Positions 7,611 to 16,144 of a stretch of 64,000 bases of DNA are shown here, one piece after another (the first letter of the stretch is position 1; each line of letters opens with the position of its first letter). Under the pieces are notes generated by a model. The model did not search any database. It had not been told where the DNA came from and saw nothing but the letters and a program-made list of their open reading frames with translations. Location of the stretch: assembly GCF_947500985.1 (NCBI RefSeq), contig NZ_CANMTX010000004.1, positions 496,001 to 560,000 on the forward strand, given 5' to 3'. The DNA is from an uncultured Maribacter sp. Lineage in GTDB: Bacteria > Bacteroidota > Bacteroidia > Flavobacteriales > Flavobacteriaceae. The translations under genes were made by a program, and so were the position numbers.

Positions 7611-9911
7611 ATGAAAGTCTGTATTGCCGAAAAACCATCTGTAGCTCGAGAAATCGCTTCCGTTCTTGGGGCAAATACCAAACATGACGGTTATTACGAA
7701 GGCAATGGCTATGCAGTAACCTACACTTTCGGACACCTTTGCACGCTCAAAGAGCCAAATGATTATAAACCACATTGGAAAAGTTGGGATTTAAATAATC
7801 TACCAATGTTACCCGAACATTTTGAAACCAAAGTGACAAAAGATTCTGGTATTCAAAAACAGTTTAAAATTATAAAGCAATTATTCGATAAGGCAGATGT
7901 TGTTATAAACTGTGGTGATGCCGGGCAAGAGGGAGAATTGATACAACGTTGGGTATTAAATCAAGCGAACTATAAAGGTAAAGTTGAAAGACTTTGGATT
8001 TCTTCACTTACCACAGAAGCTATAAAAGAAGGATTCAATAATTTAAAATCATCTACAGATTACGATAATTTATATTATGCAGGTTTTTCTCGTGCAATTG
8101 GCGATTGGCTTTTGGGTATGAATGCTACCCGTTTATACACTTTAAAACATGGTGGCTACAAACAAGTATTGTCTGTTGGGCGTGTACAAACACCTACCTT
8201 GGCAATGTTGGTAGACCGGTTTAAGGAGATAGAGAATTTTAAACCACAACCCTATTGGGAGCTGCAAACATTATATCGCGAGACGTTGTTCAGTTATGAA
8301 GAAGGTCGTTTTTTAAAAGTAGAAGATGGCGAAAAACTTGCCAATATTGTAAAAGAACACGATTTCGAAATTGTTTCCACTACCAAAAAAGCGGGGAATG
8401 AATATGCACCAAAACTTTTTGATTTAACAGGGCTGCAAGTGTATTGTAACACCAAATTTGGATTTAGTGCAGACGAGACATTAAAGATTGTTCAGAAATT
8501 ATATGAGCAAAAAGTAGTAACCTACCCAAGAGTAGATACCACATTTTTGCCTAATGATGTGTACCCTAAAGTGCCGGGAATACTCAAGAACCTTACGAAG
8601 TATGATACGCTAACGAAGCCTCTTGATGGTAAAAAAATAAAGAAAACCAAAAAGGTTTTTGACGATAGTAAGGTTACAGATCACCATGCTATTATTCCTA
8701 CCGGTCAGCAAATGAACTTGCAGTACAACCAGCAGCAGGTTTATGATATAATTGTCCGTCGGTTTATTGCGGTATTCTATCCAGATTGTAAAGTTTCTAA
8801 TACAACTGTAATCGGTAAAGCTGAAACAGTAAAGTTTAAAACCACGGGGAAAGAGATTTTAGAAAAGGGTTGGCGTGTTGTTTTTGAAACACCCGATACA
8901 ACAGCGAAAGAAACGGGAATATTACCCACTTTTAAGAAAGGCGAAAAGGGACCACACGAACCTTCATTTCTAGAAAAGCAAACAAAGCCACCAAAGCAGT
9001 ATACAGAAGCTTCACTCTTGCGTGCAATGGAAACAGCAGGCAAAAAGGTCGATGACGATGAACTTCGTGAGCTAATGAAAGAAAACGGAATTGGTAGACC
9101 TTCAACACGTGCCAATATCATTGAAACATTGTTTCGTAGAAAATATATAAAACGATATAAAAAACAAGTGATTCCCACCGTTACAGGTATTCAATTAATA
9201 TATACCATTCAAAATGAAATGCTGAAGTCTGCCGAACTTACTGGTAAATGGGAAAAGCAATTAAAAGATATAGAGAAAGGTACTTTTAGTGCGGGTAGTT
9301 TCATTAAACAGATGAAACAAATGGTGGATCAATTGGTTTACGAAGTTCGAAGTGAAACTAGAAAGGCTAATATTTCGGCTGTAAATAATAAACCGGCAGC
9401 AGCGGCTTCTAAGAAAATAGCAATTAAAAAGGCTACAGAAATAACATCAGAGGTTTGTCCTAAATGTAAAAAAGGAACCATACGAAAAGGGAAATCAGCC
9501 TATGGCTGTTCTGAGTTTAATAAGACTTGTGATTTTGTTATTCCTTTTAAATTTGAAGGAAAAACTATTTCAGAAAAACAATATACAAGACTTTTTCAAA
9601 AAGGATCCACGGTGAATTTAAAAGGCTTTAAAGTCAACAATGCTTCCGTTGAAGGTTTGGTTAGATTTGATGAAAGCTTTAAGCTAAAGTTAGAACCTAA
9701 GAAGTCTAAAGTTCAAGCAAAGAATACTACTGAAGAAAATAGTTGTCCAAAATGTAAAATAGGTACTATCGTTAAAGGAAAAACTGCGTATGGTTGTAGC
9801 GAATACAAAGCAGGTTGCGACTTTAGATGTAATTTTGATGCCATACGCGAAAAAGCAAATGGTAGACCCTTGACCAAAGAGTTGGTTTATGAAATATTTA
9901 GAGAGTATTAA
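7611..9911 (+). CDS. topB: DNA topoisomerase III (type IA)
   Basis: 766 residues. The TOPRIM part has MKVCIAEKPSVARE at the start and NCGDAGQEGELIQRW around residue 104. The catalytic tyrosine is Tyr305 in VVTYPRVDTTFLP. The core ends near residue 590. Two C-terminal zinc ribbons follow, each with four cysteines (from about residue 619, CPKCKKG, and about 712, CPKCKIG). Relaxes negative supercoils and decatenates DNA by a single-strand nick. Conjugative transposons can also carry topB-like genes, but this one lies outside the 46-bp element boundary and ends in its own terminator 38 bases before it, so it is chromosomal. Confidence 0.92.
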   Translation: MKVCIAEKPSVAREIASVLGANTKHDGYYEGNGYAVTYTFGHLCTLKEPNDYKPHWKSWDLNNLPMLPEHFETKVTKDSGIQKQFKIIKQLFDKADVVINCGDAGQEGELIQRWVLNQANYKGKVERLWISSLTTEAIKEGFNNLKSSTDYDNLYYAGFSRAIGDWLLGMNATRLYTLKHGGYKQVLSVGRVQTPTLAMLVDRFKEIENFKPQPYWELQTLYRETLFSYEEGRFLKVEDGEKLANIVKEHDFEIVSTTKKAGNEYAPKLFDLTGLQVYCNTKFGFSADETLKIVQKLYEQKVVTYPRVDTTFLPNDVYPKVPGILKNLTKYDTLTKPLDGKKIKKTKKVFDDSKVTDHHAIIPTGQQMNLQYNQQQVYDIIVRRFIAVFYPDCKVSNTTVIGKAETVKFKTTGKEILEKGWRVVFETPDTTAKETGILPTFKKGEKGPHEPSFLEKQTKPPKQYTEASLLRAMETAGKKVDDDELRELMKENGIGRPSTRANIIETLFRRKYIKRYKKQVIPTVTGIQLIYTIQNEMLKSAELTGKWEKQLKDIEKGTFSAGSFIKQMKQMVDQLVYEVRSETRKANISAVNNKPAAAASKKIAIKKATEITSEVCPKCKKGTIRKGKSAYGCSEFNKTCDFVIPFKFEGKTISEKQYTRLFQKGSTVNLKGFKVNNASVEGLVRFDESFKLKLEPKKSKVQAKNTTEENSCPKCKIGTIVKGKTAYGCSEYKAGCDFRCNFDAIREKANGRPLTKELVYEIFREY

Positions 9912-9915
9912 ATAC

Positions 9916-9950
9916 AAAAAAAGGCTTGTGAAACACAAGCCTTTTTTTTT
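9916..9950. terminator. Bidirectional intrinsic terminator at the left element border
   Basis: Stem AAGGCTTGTG / CACAAGCCTT with an AAA loop, flanked by an A-run on the left and a T-run on the right. It terminates topB and, before insertion, would have terminated the tRNA-fMet gene read from the other side. Confidence 0.8.
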
Positions 9951-9994
9951 AGTAGCGGGGACTGGACTCGAACCAGCGACCTTCGGGTTATGAG
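9949..9994. repeat. attL: 46-bp direct repeat
   Basis: Identical over 46 bases to 59003-59048. It corresponds to the tRNA-fMet sequence from the anticodon to the 3' end plus four bases beyond. Immediately inside lies the perfect inverted repeat TGATAC-TAAT-GTATCA (9999-10014), which may belong to the integrase core site. Confidence 0.9.
9953..9994 (-). pseudogene. Displaced 3' fragment of tRNA-fMet
   Basis: Reads as the tRNA-fMet sequence from the anticodon to position 73 on the minus strand, then diverges into element DNA. It lacks the 5' half, so it is non-functional: the chromosome's original 3' end left at the far side of the insertion. Confidence 0.9.
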
Positions 9995-10097
9995 TTTTTG
10001 ATACTAATGTATCATAATAATATAAACATACTGATATTCAATTATTTAATTAAAAATTAATATAATTTGGTATCAAATAATATCAAACGAAATCAAC

Positions 10098-10123
10098 AAA
10101 TGTTGTACCTATGTTGTACCCAA
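10098..10123 (+). repeat. Left-end copy of a 26-bp element-terminal repeat
   Basis: Two tandem 11-mers, ATGTTGTACCT and ATGTTGTACCC, in a 26-base stretch that is repeated exactly at 58935-58960 in the same orientation. The copies lie about 100 and about 40 bases inside the two att repeats. This arrangement suggests arm-type binding sites for the integrase or a directionality factor (inference). Confidence 0.75.
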
Positions 10124-10161
10124 AATGATTACCTTTATACTGAAGATTTAATAAATTCGAT

Positions 10162-11367
10162 ATGGCAACAATTAGAGCAGTTACGAGAAAGAAAAAAAAC
10201 AAAGCTGGACAGCTTCCTATTGCTATTCGAATCACAAAAGACCGTAAAAGCACCTTTCTAAATACGGGTCAATACATCGATGAAAAGTTTTGGGATGAAA
10301 GGAATCGTAATGTTAGAAAATCCCACCCTAACTCCAAAGTCCTCAACAATTTTATAACAGGTAAGCTAGCCGAAGCAAATGACAAGGTTCTCAAATCGGA
10401 AATGAAATCTGAGTATGAAACTGTATCAGAAATAAGAAATAAAATAATTAAGAAGAAGGGTTTAGACTTTTTTACGGTTGCAGATATGCATCTTCAAAAT
10501 CTTAAGAACAGAAACAAACACCATCAGTACGATACGGAATTTGGTCGATTGAAAAAGTTTAAAGAGTTTCTAGGTAAGGATTCACTTCCTTTTAACAAGC
10601 TGGACGTTACAATCCTAAAGAAGTTTGAAACACACTTATTACATCGCAAAAACCTATCGCCTAGAACTGTTGTGAATTATCTGATTCTTATAAGAACCAT
10701 TTATAATTTAGCTATTTCAGAATCTATTGTAGATAGGGGGTTGTATCCTTTTGGGAAAGGTAAGATGACCATTAGAATTCCTGAATCTCAAAAAATAGGG
10801 TTTACCGCCGATGAAATACAAAAACTTGAAAATGCGCAAGGTATAACGGAAGCCCAACAAAAGGCAATTCATATTTGGCTTATTAGTTTTTATTTCGCTG
10901 GCATACGAGTTGGGGATGTACTTCAACTAAAATGGTCGGATTTTAATGATGGTAGGCTACTTTATAGAATGAATAAAAATAGCAAACTGGTTTCTCTAAA
11001 GGTTCCTGAAAAAGCAATTGAAATAATCGAAAATTATAAGGATGAATCAGAAAGCAACGGATTGGTGTTTCCTCAATTAAATCATATAGACCTAAATAAT
11101 ACCGAGGAAGTTTCAAAAAGGACACAATCCATTACCAGAAACCTAAACAGAAGGCTAAAAATTGCAGCAAAGCAACTAGGCATAACTAAAAACATAAGTA
11201 TGCATATAGCTCGACATAGTTTCGGAAATATTTCTGGGGATAAAATACCAATTCAAATGTTACAAAAATTATATCGTCATTCTTCGGTGACCACAACAAT
11301 ACGCTACCAAGCAAACTTCATCAATAAAGATACTGATGATGCGCTTGATAGTGTCATTAATTTCTAA
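10162..11367 (+). CDS. int: Tyrosine recombinase / integrase
   Basis: 401 residues. N-terminal arm-binding domain (about 1-95, basic start MATIRAVTRKKK), SAM-like core-binding domain (about 100-190), catalytic domain (about 210-395). Catalytic residues: Arg249 (FAGIRVGD), a lysine near 276, His348-x-x-Arg351 (HIARHSFGN), His373 (YRHSS) and the nucleophile Tyr382 (TIRYQ). It inserts and excises the element at tRNA-fMet. Its position next to attL, reading inward, is typical. Confidence 0.92.
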   Translation: MATIRAVTRKKKNKAGQLPIAIRITKDRKSTFLNTGQYIDEKFWDERNRNVRKSHPNSKVLNNFITGKLAEANDKVLKSEMKSEYETVSEIRNKIIKKKGLDFFTVADMHLQNLKNRNKHHQYDTEFGRLKKFKEFLGKDSLPFNKLDVTILKKFETHLLHRKNLSPRTVVNYLILIRTIYNLAISESIVDRGLYPFGKGKMTIRIPESQKIGFTADEIQKLENAQGITEAQQKAIHIWLISFYFAGIRVGDVLQLKWSDFNDGRLLYRMNKNSKLVSLKVPEKAIEIIENYKDESESNGLVFPQLNHIDLNNTEEVSKRTQSITRNLNRRLKIAAKQLGITKNISMHIARHSFGNISGDKIPIQMLQKLYRHSSVTTTIRYQANFINKDTDDALDSVINF

Positions 11368-11471
11368 TCATACTTGTATGTTTAATCTTAAAATTTATCT
11401 ACATTAAATCCCCTCAAAACCATTATAAAATATTTCGGTTAACTTTAAAAGTATTACAATGACAATTAATT

Positions 11472-11957
11472 ATGATACATATATTCACAACGGGCGGCAC
11501 AATCGAAGGTTTGGATTATGAAAATGACCAAGGTGTTACAGAAACTAATATAACAATTAAAGACTTTTTAGATAGTGCAAATGTTGACTTTGAATATACC
11601 ATCGAAAGTATCTTTAAAAAGGATAGTCGAGCTATTACTGAAAATGACCTTGAATTGCTTCTCAGTAAGATAATTGGAACTAATGCGACCAAAGTATTAA
11701 TTACACACGGTACTTTCACGATGGAAGCTACCGCAAACTATATAGGAAAGCTCAATATTGGCAAAACTATAGTTTTAGTTGGGTCTTTCATTTTAGGGTC
11801 GTCTGCTAATACGGATGCCCCATTTAATTTAGGGTATGCAATTAGCTCACTACAATTTCTAAAGCCAGATGTTTATATTGCTATGAACGGAAAAGTATTT
11901 CATTGGAACAATGTTGTAAAAAACTTAGAAACCAACAAATTTGAGCATAATGAATAG
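11472..11957 (+). CDS. Asparaginase N-terminal-domain-like protein
   Basis: 161 residues matching only the N-terminal domain of L-asparaginase; the full enzyme is about 330. TTGGTIEG (Thr7) is the first active-site motif and ITHGTFTMEA (Thr81) the second, but the aspartate that normally follows that threonine is Phe82. DAPFNLGYA and NNVVKN (Lys150) align with the remaining domain. The missing C-terminal domain and the Asp-to-Phe change make ordinary asparaginase activity doubtful; a ligand-binding role is possible. Its stop is 12 bases before the membrane LuxR gene, so the two are probably co-transcribed and may form a sensory pair (inference). Confidence 0.7.
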   Translation: MIHIFTTGGTIEGLDYENDQGVTETNITIKDFLDSANVDFEYTIESIFKKDSRAITENDLELLLSKIIGTNATKVLITHGTFTMEATANYIGKLNIGKTIVLVGSFILGSSANTDAPFNLGYAISSLQFLKPDVYIAMNGKVFHWNNVVKNLETNKFEHNE

Positions 11958-11968
11958 TAACATTATAA

Positions 11969-12883
11969 ATGTTTGGGACATCTATACATTGGACAACGTT
12001 TTTCTATCTATTGCTAGATACGTTCATTGTATTGTTTGCAATTTACGCTTCCAGAAAACAGAACTGTAGGAGCCTTAAACGTTTTATCAGTCTTGGCTTA
12101 CTTTTTATTACATACAATATTACAGGGGGTTTACTTCCCATAGATAGCTTACCAGATCCAATTATTCTTCAATATATCGTTACCTACAGCGTGGCCATTA
12201 CTCTTTGCGTTTTCATAATATACCACTTATATAAAGAATACGATATAGTAGTTCTATCCTTCAAATCATCTGTTCGGAATGTTGCTATAATGGTAGCAGT
12301 CTGTTTTTTAATATTATTTATAATTCCTTATTTGCTAACGGACAATCTTGATACGGCAAGACTTTTTTTTACGATTCCGATTTCGATAATTGCCTTCATT
12401 TTTCTAGTCATTTTCTATCGTCGAATATCAATACCAAATAATCCTAAGCCCGTTATCTTGAGAAGGAACAAACTTTCATTAATTGGCGCATCAAGTATTG
12501 CATTGCTTCCCGTTTGCACGCTGATAGGCGATTATCAATGGCTTACATTTAGCGTAATGAATATTGCATTTTACGCCATTACGACCATAGAAATCGACAG
12601 GTATCTTTATTTTATCGAAAACAAGAACAGAATGTATCAGGTTTTTGCGTTGAAGAAAAAGCATAGAACCGAATTAATAAAGAATAAGATTATCTATGAA
12701 GATTTGACCCGTCGTGAAATCGAGGTTGCAGTTTCCATTTTAAGTAACTTGAGCTACAAAAATATCGCTAAAGATTTATTCATCGCGGAAAGTACAGTAT
12801 CAAAACACGCTTCCAATATTTTTAAAAAGAGTGGCGTGAAAAATAGAACTGAATTTTTAAAACGATTCCGGAAGAAAAAGTAA
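11969..12883 (+). CDS. Membrane-bound LuxR-type transcription regulator
   Basis: 304 residues. About seven hydrophobic segments in residues 8-215, then a linker (ENKNRMYQVFALKKKHRTE) and a C-terminal LuxR/GerE HTH (about 245-300: LTRREIEVAVSILSNLSYK, then AESTVSKHASNIFKKSGVKNRTEFL). A one-component membrane sensor-regulator. It sits between the asparaginase-like gene and rteC, where CTnDOT has the RteA/RteB two-component pair, so it may take their place as the signal input for excision and transfer (inference). Confidence 0.8.
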   Translation: MFGTSIHWTTFFYLLLDTFIVLFAIYASRKQNCRSLKRFISLGLLFITYNITGGLLPIDSLPDPIILQYIVTYSVAITLCVFIIYHLYKEYDIVVLSFKSSVRNVAIMVAVCFLILFIIPYLLTDNLDTARLFFTIPISIIAFIFLVIFYRRISIPNNPKPVILRRNKLSLIGASSIALLPVCTLIGDYQWLTFSVMNIAFYAITTIEIDRYLYFIENKNRMYQVFALKKKHRTELIKNKIIYEDLTRREIEVAVSILSNLSYKNIAKDLFIAESTVSKHASNIFKKSGVKNRTEFLKRFRKKK

Positions 12884-12920
12884 TAGCTACCAAAGACTTC
12901 AATCCTAGTATTTACAGTAA

Positions 12921-12973
12921 GTGACTGTAGTTCCGTAGAAAAATACGGTATATTCCGTAATTAAGTACGTCAC
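12921..12973. promoter_or_regulatory. Intergenic cluster of CCGTA/TACGG half-sites
   Basis: Flanked by GTGAC (12921-12925) and GTCAC (12969-12973). Inside are CCGTA, ATACGG, TTCCGTAA and TACG, forming ACGG-TATATT-CCGT and CGTA-N6-TACG inverted repeats. Located between the LuxR gene and rteC. The same half-sites recur at 14038-14062, 14176-14188 and 16019-16032. Confidence 0.45.
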
Positions 12974-13154
12974 AGTTTCTTGACTTTATTTTACTAAAAA
13001 AGTAAATTAACAAGAATTCCATTACAACCCTTGCTAAACTTGATTTTTTTAGAATATGGGTGCGATTTAATCTAGTTTAAATCACGAAAATATCCTTTTT
13101 TAAACCTTCAATTAAAACACCTTAATATGTTTTACAATTTTAATACGCCTTCTT

Positions 13155-13991
13155 ATGAATTTACAATTATTATCAAAAAAGCTGATAAAAGATTTGGATG
13201 ATGTTAGAATTCAAAATGATGACATCTTGGAAAGGGCGTATCAATCCATCGCATTATGCAGCAGTTTACTCAGCACCTTTAAGAAAGAAATTCTTAGAGA
13301 AGGATTTAATACCATCAATGACGAAATAACATTCTTTAAGGAAACCAAGCAAATTCCGCTGATAGAACTAATTTATTTTTCAGAGATACATTCTTTTGAA
13401 ACACAGTTCCCGAAGGCGGGTAAAAATTATCAGTTAAAATATATCAAAAAGAAAATCAACAAACTCAATCGTTTCTTCTTATACAATATCGATTTTGGGC
13501 GTTATATTAATTCTGAAGCAGTTCATTTTGATAAAGAGTATTATACAAGAGACCATATGAATACTTTTCGCATTATTACCTCAAAATTCTATTTTCAAGA
13601 CCCAGAATTTTGCACACCAAGAGATATGCTTTTAGGAAAGTTCAAGGCGTTCAATTCTCTGATAATTTATCTCGATGAAAAAAAAAATCGAATTCAGAAT
13701 GGTTCAAACGGTATTTTAACTCCAGTTTCATCTTTAAAAAAAATACGTTGGCCATTTTCTAATACGGATTGGGTTGAATTGGTCTATGCGCTTTGTGCAA
13801 AAGGCTTAGGCAAGCAGGATAATCAAAGTATAATGAAAGTTTCTAAGCGATTGCAGCAGGTATTCGATTTTGAGCCGAAAGACATTTATAAAACCTTTCA
13901 GGACATTAAAAATCGGAAAAATAGTAGAACTCTTTTTCTTGACGACCTTTCGATAGCACTTCAAATCGAAATAAAAAAGAGCGAAGAATAA
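13155..13991 (+). CDS. rteC: RteC-family regulator of element excision
   Basis: 278 residues, matching the RteC family of Bacteroidota conjugative transposons. The signs are an N-terminal segment with EITFFKETKQIPLIELIYF, a central NIDFGRY...FDKEYYTRDH, and a C-terminal winged-helix-like half (WVELVYALCAKG through KNRKNSRTLFLDDLSIAL). In CTnDOT, RteC activates the excision genes. Here it precedes an excisionase-like HTH gene by 320 bases containing palindromes that may be its targets (inference). CTnDOT RteC is somewhat shorter. Confidence 0.8.
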   Translation: MNLQLLSKKLIKDLDDVRIQNDDILERAYQSIALCSSLLSTFKKEILREGFNTINDEITFFKETKQIPLIELIYFSEIHSFETQFPKAGKNYQLKYIKKKINKLNRFFLYNIDFGRYINSEAVHFDKEYYTRDHMNTFRIITSKFYFQDPEFCTPRDMLLGKFKAFNSLIIYLDEKKNRIQNGSNGILTPVSSLKKIRWPFSNTDWVELVYALCAKGLGKQDNQSIMKVSKRLQQVFDFEPKDIYKTFQDIKNRKNSRTLFLDDLSIALQIEIKKSEE

Positions 13992-14037
13992 GCCTTTAAT
14001 GACTTCCTTAAACTCAATTTTAAAATGTTTAGATAAG

Positions 14038-14062
14038 ACCGTACTACGGTCGACCTACGGTC
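14038..14062. promoter_or_regulatory. Palindromic repeat cluster upstream of the excisionase/replication genes
   Basis: ACCGTA-C-TACGGT (14038-14050) is a perfect inverted repeat; GACC-TAC-GGTC (14052-14062) follows, so TACGGTC occurs twice 11 bp apart (one helical turn). A third palindrome is at 14176-14188. Candidate iterons or operators. Confidence 0.55.
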
Positions 14063-14175
14063 TTTCGATTTTGAATACTTTTTTCATTTAATTTACTATG
14101 ATTTGGCGTGTGATTTATATTTTATGACCTTTAAAACACTACAAAACACCTCAATTTTCAAAATGTTAAATTTTA

Positions 14176-14188
14176 ACCGTAGTACGGT
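14176..14188. promoter_or_regulatory. Third palindrome ACCGTA-G-TACGGT
   Basis: Perfect inverted repeat, the reverse complement of the copy at 14038-14050 and 138 bases from it. It lies within the 319-base gene-free stretch between rteC and the HTH gene. Confidence 0.55.
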
Positions 14189-14252
14189 CGTACTGGGGAA
14201 TAAAATCCAATAAACCTATTCAAATTTGCAGAACGAAAGTCAAATCAGGTCA

Positions 14253-14288
14253 GGGGCTATCAATTAAAAATTTATTTCAGATAGTCCC
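14253..14288 (+). promoter_or_regulatory. Stem-loop in the leader of the HTH gene
   Basis: GGGGCTATC (14253-14261) pairs with GATAGTCCC (14280-14288), 8 of 9 positions, with an A/T-rich 18-base loop, ending 22 bases before the ATG at 14311. It could be a leader hairpin that controls translation or transcript length. Confidence 0.35.
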
Positions 14289-14310
14289 TTACCATTAAAC
14301 CCTTTTTATT

Positions 14311-14595
14311 ATGCCGACAAGTATTATTACAACAGACGACCTTCGGGAATTCAAACTAGAATTACTCGATGACATTAAAAATCTTCTTTCCAAGCAAGCC
14401 AGCGGAAAACTGAAAAAATACCTCAAATCTTCCGAGGTTATGGATTTATTACAAGTAAGTCCAGGCACCTTACAAAACCTACGTATCAATGGTACATTGC
14501 CTTACACCAAAGTTGGGGGAATCATTTACTATGATGCTGAAGAAATACAAACGATAATGACCGCCAACCGTGTGCAGCACGGCCTTAATTCTTAG
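14311..14595 (+). CDS. Excisionase-like helix-turn-helix protein
   Basis: 94 residues: an N-terminal coiled-coil-like helix (DDLREFKLELLDDIKNLLSK), then a MerR/excisionase-type winged HTH (LKSSEVMDLLQVSPGTLQNLRINGTLPYTKVGGIIYYDAEEI). Such HTH_17 proteins act as excisionases or replication/transfer regulators in Bacteroidota elements. It ends three bases before the next gene's ATG, in an operon with the replication genes. Confidence 0.75.
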   Translation: MPTSIITTDDLREFKLELLDDIKNLLSKQASGKLKKYLKSSEVMDLLQVSPGTLQNLRINGTLPYTKVGGIIYYDAEEIQTIMTANRVQHGLNS

Positions 14596-14598
14596 GTG

Positions 14599-15351
14599 AT
14601 GAACTATATAAAGCTACTAAATGCGGCTTTTGAAAAATTCTTTTTTGATGACCGGCTCAATCCTACGCATATCAGTTTGTATATGGCGCTTTTCCAAGAA
14701 TGGAACAGCTCTAGATTTGCGGATGAATTTTTCGTGAACCGCAGGGATTTGATGCTTGCGTCTAAAATAGGCTCAAAATCCACATACCACAGATGTGTGA
14801 CCGATTTAAATGCTTGGGACTATCTAAGCTACTTTCCTTCCAACAATCCATATAAGGGCAGTAAAATCAAGATGTTCATTATCGGGACAAGTGATGAACC
14901 GGATATGGGACGGTACAATCCCATATTAGAACAGGTTGCGGAACAGTACCGTCTCAATGGTGTACCGCTTACGGGACAGCACCATCCCATAAACGGACAA
15001 GCTGTGGACTCGCACCGTCCCATAGGTGGACAAGCATTGGTATCTACTATAAACAATACCAAACAAGTAAACAATATAAAACAACCAAAGGGCTGCCAGG
15101 CCGTTATTGATTTTTTTATTGAAAAAGGTATTAATGCTGATGAAGGAAAAAAATTCTTTGCCCATTATGAAACTCGGAATTGGCAAACGAGCGATGGAAA
15201 ATCGATTAGAGATTGGCGTGCAGTAGCCAAAAACTGGATGGATAGAATCGAACTTTTTGACGAAGAAAACAAAGAAAACAAAAAACAAGCATCCCAAATC
15301 AAGGACAACTTGCGAACCACTAAAAACAAAGATTATGGACAACCCCTCTAA
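14599..15351 (+). CDS. Replication-initiator-like DNA-binding protein
   Basis: 250 residues. An ATG at 14599 directly follows a GTG at 14596; I prefer the ATG. The N-terminal half looks like a winged helix (NPTHISLYMALFQEW, FFVNRRDLMLASKIGSKSTYHRCVTDL). A linker with repeated PxxGQ-type units follows (residues about 120-150), and the C-terminal part (VIDFFIEKGI to RDWRAVAKNWMDR) resembles the end of phage replisome-organiser proteins. It overlaps the downstream ATPase gene, as initiator/helicase-loader pairs often do. Function inferred from layout. Confidence 0.6.
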   Translation: MNYIKLLNAAFEKFFFDDRLNPTHISLYMALFQEWNSSRFADEFFVNRRDLMLASKIGSKSTYHRCVTDLNAWDYLSYFPSNNPYKGSKIKMFIIGTSDEPDMGRYNPILEQVAEQYRLNGVPLTGQHHPINGQAVDSHRPIGGQALVSTINNTKQVNNIKQPKGCQAVIDFFIEKGINADEGKKFFAHYETRNWQTSDGKSIRDWRAVAKNWMDRIELFDEENKENKKQASQIKDNLRTTKNKDYGQPL

Positions 15352-15997
15352 AATTACCGAAGGTGGTATTGAATATTCACTTGGCAAGTTTGATGGCAAA
15401 AGCGTTCTTTACGATTTTGACAAAATCTTGATTTATCTAAATGCCAAAGGCAGACAATTATTCGGAAAAAATTTTAGAATCTATGATGAAGATATCACAA
15501 TCATCCGAAAGCTCTGCCACTATTTTATCAAGGATAAGGACAATTGTGAAAAGTATGGAATAGACATTGACAAAGGCATTTTACTTTCTGGACCTGTAGG
15601 ATGTGGTAAAACCAGCCTGATGAAATTGCTACGCCATATTGTACCGCTGCAACGCCCTTATGAAATGATTCCGTGCAGGAATGTAGCCTTTAGTTTTAAC
15701 CATCTTGGTTTTAAAACTGTTGAAGAATACGGCAATACTAAATTCTATTGTTTTGATGATTTAGGCGTGGAACCTGCTGGCAGATTTTACGGTAAAGATT
15801 TGAACGTAATGGGTGAAGTCTTGTTATCTCGTTACGAACTCTATCTTGATACCAAACGGAAAATAAAAACACACGCTACCACCAACCTCAATGCTGAAGA
15901 ACTCGAAGAACGCTACGGTAATCGTGTTCGCAGCCGTATGCGTGAACTGTTTAATTTGATTGCTTTTGATACTAAGGCTGGGGATAAGAGAAAATAA
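15335..15997 (+). CDS. DnaC/IstB-like AAA+ ATPase (helicase-loader type)
   Basis: 220 residues from the ATG at 15335, which overlaps the previous gene by 17 bases; a longer frame from 15257 adds only a lysine-rich shadow of that gene. Walker A is GPVGCGKTSLM, Walker B FYCFDDLGVEP; sensor motifs (THATTNL) and a late arginine cluster (YGNRVRSRMREL) follow. Probably loads the host replicative helicase on the element's origin or a single-stranded intermediate. Confidence 0.75.
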   Translation: MDNPSKITEGGIEYSLGKFDGKSVLYDFDKILIYLNAKGRQLFGKNFRIYDEDITIIRKLCHYFIKDKDNCEKYGIDIDKGILLSGPVGCGKTSLMKLLRHIVPLQRPYEMIPCRNVAFSFNHLGFKTVEEYGNTKFYCFDDLGVEPAGRFYGKDLNVMGEVLLSRYELYLDTKRKIKTHATTNLNAEELEERYGNRVRSRMRELFNLIAFDTKAGDKRK

Positions 15998-16018
15998 TCT
16001 TACAAAGATTAGAATGAA

Positions 16019-16032
16019 TACGGAAGTCCGTA
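16019..16032. promoter_or_regulatory. Palindrome TACGGA-AG-TCCGTA
   Basis: Perfect 14-bp inverted repeat 22 bases after the ATPase gene and about 110 bases before the helical-repeat gene. It shares the TACGG/CCGTA half-sites seen at 12921-12973 and 14038-14188. Confidence 0.5.
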
Positions 16033-16144
16033 AGAAATTATGTTAAAATTTTAATATCTTTAGACTAGATTACACATAGATAAAGTTTGACTGAGCTAAT
16101 GAGTATTCATTAGCTTTTTTTATTTAAAATATAGTATCAAAAGA

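Noticed and set aside
7611-9911. topB as part of the ICE
   Set aside because: It lies outside the 46-bp att repeat and has its own terminator before it.
10067-10261. 64-codon frame overlapping the integrase start
   Set aside because: It overlaps the real integrase in another frame and crosses the 26-bp terminal repeat.
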